DNA from: an uncultured Bacteroidota bacterium
GTDB lineage: Bacteria; Bacteroidota; Bacteroidia; Chitinophagales; Chitinophagaceae
Assembly (NCBI GenBank): GCA_903929655.1
Contig: CAIYVS010000388.1
Coordinates: forward strand, 1-7,520
Direction of reading: 5' to 3'
DNA: 7,520 nucleotides
Shown here: one piece after another, positions 1 to 5,945 of the stretch
Layout of the letters: each line of letters opens with the position of its first letter
Numbering within the stretch: position 1 is the stretch's first letter
Translations under genes and position numbers: made by a program
The notes under the pieces: model-generated
What the model saw: the letters and a program-made list of their open reading frames with translations, nothing else
The model's database searches: none
Told to the model about the DNA's origin: nothing

Positions 1-1307
1 AAGACATGTCCGGGCTGTTAAAGCCCTACGCAGCCAAGATATTGGTTGAGGCCTTGAAAGACACTGTAAAAATTCCGGTACACCTGCATACACACGATAC
101 TTCTTCTTTACAACCCGCAACATACTTAATGGCTATTGATGCAGGTGTTGATGTGGTAGATTGTGCTTTGGGGGCTTTATCAGGGCTTACTTCGCAACCC
201 AATTTTAATGCCATCGTGGAGATGATGAAATTCCACGAAAGGGAAAACAGCTATGATATAAAATCACTCAATCAATTCTCTAATTATTGGGAAGCGGTTC
301 GGGAATATTATTACCCTTTCGAGTCAGGATTGAAAGCCAGTACAGCAGAAGTATTTCAGCACGAGATACCCGGCGGGCAGTATTCCAATTTAAAGCCCCA
401 GGCTATAGCATTAGGATTGGGAGATAAATTTGAAGAGATAAAGGAAATGTATGCCACAGTAAATGAAATGTTCGGCGATATTGTAAAAGTGACGCCAAGT
501 TCTAAAGTAGTGGGTGATATGGCACAATTTATGGTTGCCAATAAACTGAGTAAAGAAGATGTTTTTACAAAAGGAGAAAACATTTCATTTCCCGAGTCGG
601 TGCAACAGTTCTTTATAGGTGAGATAGGCCAGCCGGAAGGTGGGTTCCCTAAAGACCTGCAAAGGATCATTCTTAAAGACAAACAACCATTTACTGACAG
701 GCCCAACAAACATTTGCCTGCTATTGATTTCAAAAAAGAATTTGCAGCTTTCAAAGAAGCATTTGGCAATGATCTGACAATTCTTGATTTTCTTTCTTAT
801 AAATTCTACCCCAAAGTATTTGAAGATGGCCTGAAATTCTGGAGAGAATACGGCGATGTTTCTGTTGTGCCTACCCCACTCTTCCTTTATGGCATGGAAT
901 TAGGACAAGACACAACTATCGAAATAGCAAAAGGAAAGACTTTATTGATACGCCTGCTGAGCATAGGCCCTGCAGATGATAAAGGCCACAGAACTGTATT
1001 CTTCAAGCTGAACGGACAAACCCGTAATGTGGAAGTGCAGGACAGGTCTGTAAAAGTGCTAAGAATAGAAAACAAAAAAGTGGACAAGGCTAATGCCAAA
1101 CAAATAGGGGCGCCATTGCAGGGTATGTTATCGAAATTGCTGGTGAAGAAAGATGAGAAAGTGAAGAAAAACCAGGCACTCTTTATTATTGAAGCTATGA
1201 AGATGGAAACAGTTATTACGGCATCTCATGATGGCAATATCAGCCATATTGAGTTAGCAGGGGGGACATTGGTGAATACGGGGGATTTGGTTTTGGAACT
1301 ATTATAG
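1..1307 (+). CDS. pyc: Pyruvate carboxylase, C-terminal part (5' end outside window)
   Basis: This is the C-terminal 40% or so of a biotin-dependent pyruvate carboxylase, which makes oxaloacetate from pyruvate, bicarbonate and ATP in the cytoplasm. The ATG at position 6 is internal: the frame is open to the left edge, and the residues around it (D-M-S-G-L-L-K-P) match the middle of the carboxyltransferase domain. Counting from that Met, the zinc-ligand motif HLHTHD is at residues 26-31, and the SGLTSQP segment and the rest of the carboxyltransferase barrel follow. The post-barrel PYC-type region (GQPEGGFP near 210, PTPLFLYGMELG near 290) and the biotin carrier domain (about 363-433) complete it. 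The biotinyl lysine is K399 in EAMKMET, codon 1200-1202. Full-length family members have about 1150 residues, so the biotin carboxylase domain should lie upstream. The alternative, an oxaloacetate decarboxylase alpha chain, is less likely because of the PYC-type linker. The stop codon overlaps the end of ispH on the other strand. Confidence 0.93.
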   Translation, partial: DMSGLLKPYAAKILVEALKDTVKIPVHLHTHDTSSLQPATYLMAIDAGVDVVDCALGALSGLTSQPNFNAIVEMMKFHERENSYDIKSLNQFSNYWEAVREYYYPFESGLKASTAEVFQHEIPGGQYSNLKPQAIALGLGDKFEEIKEMYATVNEMFGDIVKVTPSSKVVGDMAQFMVANKLSKEDVFTKGENISFPESVQQFFIGEIGQPEGGFPKDLQRIILKDKQPFTDRPNKHLPAIDFKKEFAAFKEAFGNDLTILDFLSYKFYPKVFEDGLKFWREYGDVSVVPTPLFLYGMELGQDTTIEIAKGKTLLIRLLSIGPADDKGHRTVFFKLNGQTRNVEVQDRSVKVLRIENKKVDKANAKQIGAPLQGMLSKLLVKKDEKVKKNQALFIIEAMKMETVITASHDGNISHIELAGGTLVNTGDLVLELL

Positions 1308-2546
1308 CAAATCATCGATATGAAAAGATTTTTTTTCAACACTCTTCATTGCCGCACTATTTCCTGTTATGTCTGCAAGGCGCTCCATCACCCGTTCCAC
1401 CAAAGCATCCGGGCAGGATGCTCCCGAGGTAATCATGATTCGTAAGGGATGCTTCTGAGGTATATAAGCGAGTGTTGTTTTTTCTATATGGTCATGAAGA
1501 TCAAAATGACTTATCTCTTTTTCGGAAACCAGGCAATGCTCATCCTTGATAAAATAAGTAGGTAGTTTATCCTCACATAATTCTACCAGGTGAGAAGTGT
1601 TGGAACTATTATAACCACCTATTACAATTGCCAAATCTGCATCCTGCTCCAACATGCCTTGTACTGCGGCCTGGTTATCGTTGGTGGCATAACAAAGTGT
1701 ATCGCGGGTATCTGCAAAGCGCTCATGATATCTGTCAGCAGGCACTTTATAATGATTTAAAATAATGCCTCTCAAATAATCGGCGATGGCCTGTGTTTCT
1801 GAAGCAAGCATGGTTGTCTGGTTTACAACCCCTATACGTTGCAGGTCTTTTGTCACATCAAAACCTTCGGAATACTGCCCTTTAAAATCAGTATAAAACT
1901 GTTCCTGTGGCAGAGAACTCGTGATGTATTCCGCAAGTTGCTGCGCCTGTTTCATATCCTTAACTACAATGGTAGGCGTATGTGCTTTACTATGCGAAAA
2001 AGTAGCTCTTGTTTCTTCATGTCCGGGCTTGCCATGAACTACAATAGTATACCCCTCATCCCCTATTTTCTCAGCCCTGTTCCAGACTTTCTCCACAAAA
2101 GGACAGGTAGTTTCATAAAGCGTAGGCTCTATGCCTTTTGCACGTAAAATATGTTCCATTTCCAGAGTAGTACCAAATGCGGGTATAATTACAATATCAT
2201 CTGCCTGGATATCATTCCAATCTATCAGTTGTTTTCCATAGGTATCCATTATAAATTTTACACCCAATGCCTGCAAGTCGGCATTCACGCCAGGGTTATG
2301 TATCATTTCACTAAGCAGGAATATCTTTTTACCCTGATTTTCACTTATTGCCCTGAAAGCAATCTCAATAGCGTTTTCTACCCCATAGCAAAAACCAAAA
2401 TGACGGGCAAGAATGATCCTTAGGGAGCCAAACTCCAATATGGTGGGAGTATAATCTTTTTTCAGTTTATCTGCAGCTTTTCTTTCTTGCTTTATGGCAT
2501 TTACCAGTGGACTGCGATAGTGTAAAGGAACGTTAAATGATTTCAT
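1302..2546 (-). CDS. ispH: 4-hydroxy-3-methylbut-2-enyl diphosphate reductase (IspH), long form
   Basis: This enzyme catalyses the last step of the MEP pathway, the reductive dehydroxylation of HMBPP to IPP and DMAPP, using a [4Fe-4S] cluster in the cytoplasm. From the chosen start (414 aa) the three cluster cysteines are C53 (ARHFGFCYGV), C148 (YETTCPFV) and C378 (SGASCPDAL). Conserved H83 (SEMIHNPGV), the GKPGHEET motif near 172-179 and the QTTMLASE segment are also present. At 414 aa it is about 100 residues longer than the E. coli enzyme, with an N-terminal extension of about 50 residues before the first cysteine. That resembles the cyanobacterial/plant-like form common in Bacteroidota. 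I chose the ATG at 2546 (MKSFNVPLHYRS). The frame stays open to an ATG at 2585, but those 13 extra residues run through an inverted repeat and look non-coding. No Shine-Dalgarno sequence is visible; the leader is A/T-rich. The stop codon (1302-1304) lies within the last codons of pyc. Confidence 0.95.
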   Translation of the reverse strand: MKSFNVPLHYRSPLVNAIKQERKAADKLKKDYTPTILEFGSLRIILARHFGFCYGVENAIEIAFRAISENQGKKIFLLSEMIHNPGVNADLQALGVKFIMDTYGKQLIDWNDIQADDIVIIPAFGTTLEMEHILRAKGIEPTLYETTCPFVEKVWNRAEKIGDEGYTIVVHGKPGHEETRATFSHSKAHTPTIVVKDMKQAQQLAEYITSSLPQEQFYTDFKGQYSEGFDVTKDLQRIGVVNQTTMLASETQAIADYLRGIILNHYKVPADRYHERFADTRDTLCYATNDNQAAVQGMLEQDADLAIVIGGYNSSNTSHLVELCEDKLPTYFIKDEHCLVSEKEISHFDLHDHIEKTTLAYIPQKHPLRIMITSGASCPDALVERVMERLADITGNSAAMKSVEKKSFHIDDLL

Positions 2547-2563
2547 TATTAAAAAATAATGAT

Positions 2564-2584
2564 TGCAATTTACGCTAAATTGCA
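2564..2584. repeat. Perfect 9-bp inverted repeat in the ispH/DUF3810 divergent intergenic region
   Basis: The left arm TGCAATTTA (2564-2572) and right arm TAAATTGCA (2576-2584) are exact reverse complements around a 3-bp centre, CGC. The element lies 17 bp from the ispH start and 25 bp from the start of the divergent gene, in an intergenic region of only 63 bp. Each arm, read outward, gives TAAATTG, which resembles the Bacteroidota -7 box TAnnTTTG with one base missing. It could be a shared operator or a symmetric promoter core. Symmetry and position are seen; function is inferred. Confidence 0.55.
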
Positions 2585-2609
2585 TTTAGGAGCATTCCTG
2601 CATCAATAA

Positions 2610-3701
2610 ATGAGATACAAGAAGAAGTTAATTGTTTTATCTGTCATGATCATTGCTTTAATGATCATGACAGATGCTTTGAAAGGTTCTTACGCAATTG
2701 TTTCGGTTTATAATAATTATGTCTTCTTTCCTTACCAGTTTTTCAGAAACCTTCTTTTCAGGCTCATCCCGCTCAGCGTTGGTGATATTTTATATGCTGC
2801 AGCTTTTTTAGCCTTAATTATGCTGATCATTAGATGGGTATATTTCCTGGTAAGGTTCAATAAATATAAACATGCCATTGCGGAATCAGTTATTTATTTC
2901 CTTATCATCTTTGGCTCAGTTTATATGTATTTTTTGCTTGCCTGGGGAGCCAATTATTATAAGCCTTCCTTAAGCAGTTTCTGGCACCTGGCCAAGCCTG
3001 CAAACAGGCTTGGTGATTCAAGTGCCATTGCTTCGTTCGACATCTACCTTGTGAATAAATTAAACGCTTATGCTCCCCACTATCACAGTGAGTCATTTGA
3101 AGAAATAGGCAAGCGGTCTGTTGAATATTACAAAAGATATACCGACTATAAAACCAAACTCCAGGGTTTAAAGGTAAAAGCCTCTTTATTCGGGAGTCTT
3201 ATTCAGCACCTGGAAATTGAGGGTTATTACAATCCTTTTACAGGCGAATCGCAGGTGAATGAGCATTTGCCTTTATTTATTATGCCATTTGTAGTATGCC
3301 ATGAAATGGCGCACCAGGCAGGCATTGCAGCAGAAGAGGATGCCAACCTTTTAGCCTATGCCATTGGCACAAGCGTTAATGATTCTTCTTTTAATTATTC
3401 CTGTTATCTCAACATCTGGTTTTATGCCCAGTCCCGTTTAAACCGGAGAAATCATATACTGGCAAAAAAGCTGGAATCACAACTCAATGCGCTGACGAGA
3501 GCACAGATAGATACCCTTGCGCAAATAAGGCGCCTGTATACAAGTGAATTCAGTAAATACAGCAGCGATCTGTATGACAATTATCTTCGTTTTCACCAGC
3601 AAAAAGATGGCATCAGGAGTTATGGCAATGTGGCAACAAGTGCATGGGCGTGGGAAAACCGAAAAAGAATGGTACCCGACTCTTTAATTGCGATTCCCTG
3701 A
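2610..3701 (+). CDS. DUF3810-type membrane protein with HExxH metalloprotease motif
   Basis: This 363-aa protein matches what I recall of the DUF3810 family of Bacteroidota. It has three likely membrane helices (about residues 7-24, 55-80 and 92-112) after a basic start (RYKKK), followed by a long soluble region of about 250 residues. That region carries HEMAH at 231-235, an HExxH zinc-protease signature, with E242/E243 as possible third ligands. Just before it is a conserved-looking GYYNPFTGESQVN segment (205-217), which may form the substrate cleft. An integral-membrane zinc peptidase is therefore a reasonable guess, but substrate and activity are unknown. Three helices after an N-in start would place the catalytic part outside the cytoplasmic membrane. 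The ATG at 2610 is preferred because it supplies the basic residues before helix 1. An AGGAG lies at 2588-2592, but 17 nt from the ATG is too far for a normal ribosome site. Codons 10-22 form a perfect hairpin. The gene converges on the mutase gene, 19 bp away. Confidence 0.82.
   Translation: MRYKKKLIVLSVMIIALMIMTDALKGSYAIVSVYNNYVFFPYQFFRNLLFRLIPLSVGDILYAAAFLALIMLIIRWVYFLVRFNKYKHAIAESVIYFLIIFGSVYMYFLLAWGANYYKPSLSSFWHLAKPANRLGDSSAIASFDIYLVNKLNAYAPHYHSESFEEIGKRSVEYYKRYTDYKTKLQGLKVKASLFGSLIQHLEIEGYYNPFTGESQVNEHLPLFIMPFVVCHEMAHQAGIAAEEDANLLAYAIGTSVNDSSFNYSCYLNIWFYAQSRLNRRNHILAKKLESQLNALTRAQIDTLAQIRRLYTSEFSKYSSDLYDNYLRFHQQKDGIRSYGNVATSAWAWENRKRMVPDSLIAIP
2639..2675. repeat. Perfect 16-bp inverted repeat (hairpin) in the start of the DUF3810 gene
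   Basis: The left arm ATCTGTCATGATCATT (2639-2654) and right arm AATGATCATGACAGAT (2660-2675) are exact reverse complements separated by 5 nt (GCTTT). In RNA a U-G pair (2638/2676) could add one more step. Each arm also contains the self-palindromic octamer ATGATCAT. The element starts 29 nt after the ATG and encodes part of the first membrane helix (around residues 10-22). No U-tract follows, so it is not a standard intrinsic terminator. The hairpin is seen in sequence; any regulatory role is inferred. Confidence 0.85.
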
Positions 3702-3720
3702 GTTGTAAAGCAAGAACCGA

Positions 3721-5274
3721 TTAGCCTTTATACTCTCCCCAAACACTACGCAAAGTATCAGATATCTCGCCAAGAGTGCACAAATTCTCTACAGCATCAA
3801 TTACCGCAGGCATCAGATTTTCTGTAGTGCCTGCTTTTTGTTTTATTATTTCCAGGCAGGCAGCCGCCTTTTTACTATCTCTTCGTCCGCGCAATTCTTT
3901 CAGTTTGGCAGTTTGTTTTTGCCTGATAGATTCATCGATTTTTAAAAGCGGGGTATTGTCTTCTTCCTTAGTTGTAAATTTATTTACACCCACTATCACC
4001 TTCTCATTACTTTCTATAGCATTGTTATAGATATAGGCCGAACGGGCAATCTCTTCCTGCATAAAGCCTTGTTCAATAGCTTTTACCGACCCACCTAATA
4101 CATCGATCTTTTCTATAAGCTTCCACGCAGCTGCTTCAATTTCATTCGTCAGTGATTCTACATAAAAAGAACCTGCCAGAGGATCTACTGTATCTGTGGC
4201 TCCACTCTCATACGCAATGATCTGTTGGGTACGTAAGGCAATTCCGGCAGCTTCTTCTGTTGGCAGGGAAAGCGCTTCATCGTAACCATTGGTGTGCAGC
4301 GACTGGGTACCGCCCAACACTGCAGACAAGGCCTGTAATGTAACACGCACTATGTTATTTTTAGGTTGGGGGGCTGTTAAAGTGCTGCCACCTGTCTGTG
4401 TATGGAAACGCAGCATTTGCGCTTTGGCATCTGTGGCTCCTAATGAGCTTGTGATGTGCGCCCACATGCGCCTGGCCGCCCTGAATTTAGCTACTTCTTC
4501 AAACAGATTATTGTGTGCGTTAAAAAAGAAGGAGACTCTTTGTGCAAACACATTGATATCAAGTCCCTTCTTCAGGGCTGCCTGCAGGTAAGCTTTCCCG
4601 TTAGCCAGGGTAAAGGCAAGTTCCTGCACCGCATTGGAGCCCGCTTCCCTGATATGGTATCCCGAAATCGATATTGTATTCCATTTAGGCACTTCTTTAC
4701 TGCAATATTCAAAAATATCGGTAATGAGGCGCATGGAGGGTACCGGGGGATAAATGTAGGTACCCCTGGCAGCATATTCTTTCAGAATATCGTTCTGTAC
4801 GGTACCTGATATTTTCTTTAAATCAGCGCCCTGTTTTTTTGCAAGTGCTATATAGAAGGCCAACAGGATAAAAGCTGTTGAATTAATGGTCATTGAGGTA
4901 GAAACATTTTTAAGTTCTATGCCCTTAAACAATATTTCCATGTCCTCCAGCGAATCTATGGCTACGCCCACTTTACCTACTTCTCCTTCAGCCATTTCGC
5001 TGTCCGAATCATAGCCGATCTGCGTAGGAAGATCGAAAGCTACCGAAAGACCTGTTACTCCCTGCGCCAAAAGGTAATGGTAACGGTTATTGGACTCTTC
5101 TGCAGTGCTGAACCCTGCATATTGCCGCATGGTCCATAACTTATCGCGATACATTGCCTGGTGAACCCCACGCGTGAAGGGGAATTCTCCCGGCTTTTCA
5201 GTCATACTTACAGGTTCATCATATAGTTGCTTGATCTCTATCCCCGAATCGGTAACAATTTTCTTATCAGCCAT
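3721..5274 (-). CDS. Methylmalonyl-CoA mutase family protein, large (catalytic) subunit without B12 domain
   Basis: This 517-aa protein is the TIM-barrel catalytic part of a B12-dependent acyl-CoA mutase, which interconverts methylmalonyl-CoA and succinyl-CoA. Recognisable segments are LWTMRQYAGFSTAEESN (46-62), GLSVAFDLPTQIGYDSD (75-91), GTVQNDILKEY (157-167), YIYPPVPSMR (173-182), SISGYHIREAG (202-212) and SLHTNGYDEALSLPTE (325-340). Against the Propionibacterium enzyme, active-site Y89, Q197, R207 and H244 correspond to Y52, Q160, R170 and H207. Their retention favours a methylmalonyl-CoA substrate over the isobutyryl-type mutases. The C-terminal cobalamin domain (DxHxxG) is absent, so this is the two-gene type whose small B12-binding subunit is encoded elsewhere; none is in the window. 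In the CoA-binding N-terminus (RGVHQAMYRDK, 35-45), positions 75, 77 and 82 of the Propionibacterium protein are changed (Y to H, T to A, R to K). The start is the ATG at 5274, 33 bp after the stop of the upstream small gene, with which it probably shares a transcript. No Shine-Dalgarno sequence is seen. Confidence 0.92.
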   Translation of the reverse strand: MADKKIVTDSGIEIKQLYDEPVSMTEKPGEFPFTRGVHQAMYRDKLWTMRQYAGFSTAEESNNRYHYLLAQGVTGLSVAFDLPTQIGYDSDSEMAEGEVGKVGVAIDSLEDMEILFKGIELKNVSTSMTINSTAFILLAFYIALAKKQGADLKKISGTVQNDILKEYAARGTYIYPPVPSMRLITDIFEYCSKEVPKWNTISISGYHIREAGSNAVQELAFTLANGKAYLQAALKKGLDINVFAQRVSFFFNAHNNLFEEVAKFRAARRMWAHITSSLGATDAKAQMLRFHTQTGGSTLTAPQPKNNIVRVTLQALSAVLGGTQSLHTNGYDEALSLPTEEAAGIALRTQQIIAYESGATDTVDPLAGSFYVESLTNEIEAAAWKLIEKIDVLGGSVKAIEQGFMQEEIARSAYIYNNAIESNEKVIVGVNKFTTKEEDNTPLLKIDESIRQKQTAKLKELRGRRDSKKAAACLEIIKQKAGTTENLMPAVIDAVENLCTLGEISDTLRSVWGEYKG

Positions 5275-5307
5275 GATCTTGTAATATTAAATTCTGTTGC
5301 TCCCGCA

Positions 5308-5850
5308 TTATGCCATTGGCCCGGAAGAGAGCACCCGTTTTGCTTCTTCGTGTATTATCTGCAAAGCAATATCTGTAGGTAATTCTCCTTCTACAGTCAG
5401 AATATAGTCAACAATGCGCTTATGCAATTCTATTGCAGGGCTATCAGCCTGTAATTGTTGCGAAATATGGTTCACCATATTTACTTCCTGCTCTTTAACA
5501 CTCTTCACGGTTTGCCATACTTGTTTTGAAACATATATCTGTTGAGACAAATTATGCTCGAATTCTGTGTTGATATTAAAAACCAATGTCCCTCTCAGGT
5601 CGCTCACGGTCATACCCTGTTCATAAACACGTGGCACCAGTTGCTGTGGTGCAACGCGCTCTAAAAACAATACAAGACGTTCATAGGCTTGCAACCTTAA
5701 CCTTACAGTTATATCCTGCGTATCATGCATCAGGGCCAATTGCTTTCGCTGCATCTCTGTAACAAGAAATTTTTTCACGATCATATAGGACGATATCAAA
5801 ACTATGATTGCGGGAATGGTGTACTTCAGAATTTCAAAAACTGTCTCCAT
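5308..5850 (-). CDS. Small single-pass membrane protein upstream of the mutase (DUF7935-like)
   Basis: This 180-aa protein has one N-terminal membrane helix (about residues 9-25, TIPAIIVLISSYMIVKKF region) and a largely helical soluble part. A conserved-looking motif, RLQAYERLVLFLERVAPQQLVPR (about 48-70), and a helical tail ending near IIHEEAKRVLSSG complete it. I believe it belongs to the Bacteroidota family recently labelled DUF7935, but I cannot confirm the number and its function is not known to me. I see no enzyme motif. The start is taken at the ATG 5850, because the only upstream option is a TTG at 5871 that adds seven unconvincing residues. It precedes the mutase gene by 33 bp on the same strand, so the two are likely co-transcribed. 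A role in anchoring or assembling the mutase is possible but purely contextual. Two inverted repeats lie in its 95-bp leader. Confidence 0.8.
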   Translation of the reverse strand: METVFEILKYTIPAIIVLISSYMIVKKFLVTEMQRKQLALMHDTQDITVRLRLQAYERLVLFLERVAPQQLVPRVYEQGMTVSDLRGTLVFNINTEFEHNLSQQIYVSKQVWQTVKSVKEQEVNMVNHISQQLQADSPAIELHKRIVDYILTVEGELPTDIALQIIHEEAKRVLSSGPMA

Positions 5851-5865
5851 AAATATTAAATTGCC

Positions 5866-5890
5866 TGCCAAAATAAGGTGTTTTTTGGCA
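5866..5890. repeat. 8-bp perfect inverted repeat in the leader of the small membrane protein gene
   Basis: TGCCAAAA (5866-5873) and TTTTGGCA (5883-5890) are exact reverse complements separated by 9 nt. The element is 15 bp upstream of the ATG at 5850. It is a possible operator or 5'-leader hairpin. The repeat is directly visible; its function is unknown, and an 8-bp repeat in A/T-rich DNA can arise by chance. Confidence 0.4.
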
Positions 5891-5914
5891 TCTATGTACC
5901 GATTTTACGTTTTC

Positions 5915-5931
5915 AGAAGATTTAATCTTCT
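5915..5931. repeat. 8-bp near-contiguous inverted repeat just downstream of the histidine kinase gene
   Basis: AGAAGATT (5915-5922) and AATCTTCT (5924-5931) are exact reverse complements around a single T, so RNA could form a 6-bp stem with a 5-nt loop. It begins about 14 nt beyond the kinase stop codon. On the kinase strand it is followed by GAAAACG rather than a U-run, so it is at best a weak terminator. Read on the plus strand it runs into TTTAC. It could also be a protein-binding site in the leader of the next operon. Confidence 0.4.
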
Positions 5932-5935
5932 TTTA

Positions 5936-5943
5936 CAAAAATA
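5936..5943 (-). promoter_or_regulatory. Candidate Bacteroidota -7 promoter box for the membrane protein/mutase pair
   Basis: Read on the minus strand this is TATTTTTG, an exact fit to the Bacteroidota -7 consensus TAnnTTTG, 85 bp upstream of the ATG at 5850. The nearest -33-like TTG (5967-5969, minus strand) lies 23 bp upstream, longer than the usual spacing of about 19-20, and it falls inside the end of the kinase gene. If used, both inverted repeats of this interval would be at the start of, or inside, the leader RNA. This is weak, sequence-only evidence. Confidence 0.25.
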
Positions 5944-5945
5944 GC

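Noticed and set aside
1839..2423. Plus-strand open frames opposite ispH, and similar opposite-strand frames in pyc, the mutase and the kinase
   Set aside because: They lie fully inside strongly recognised genes and encode no recognisable protein.
2547..2585. Longer ispH start at 2585 (13 extra residues)
   Set aside because: The added residues overlap the intergenic palindrome and look unlike the family's N-terminus; the ATG at 2546 is more credible.
2588..2592. AGGAG as ribosome binding site for the DUF3810 gene
   Set aside because: It is 17 nt from the ATG, too far for normal use, and neighbouring genes show no Shine-Dalgarno sequences either.
4774..4790. ATATTCT/AGAATAT inverted repeat with 3-nt spacer
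   Set aside because: A short arm in the middle of the mutase coding sequence (the DILKEYAA region), with nothing around it suggesting a function.
4738..4806. Three GGTACC sites within 70 bp, two forming a 7-bp inverted repeat
   Set aside because: They fall in a well-conserved coding stretch of the mutase, and the pattern follows from Gly-Thr and Val-Pro type codons; probably chance.
5275..5307. Cobalamin riboswitch ahead of the B12-dependent mutase
   Set aside because: The 33-bp gap, and also the 95-bp leader of the upstream gene, are too short for a B12 riboswitch, and no B12-box-like sequence is seen.
5851..5871. TTG start seven codons upstream of the small membrane protein
   Set aside because: A rare start codon, and it overlaps one arm of an inverted repeat; the ATG at 5850 leads directly into the membrane helix.
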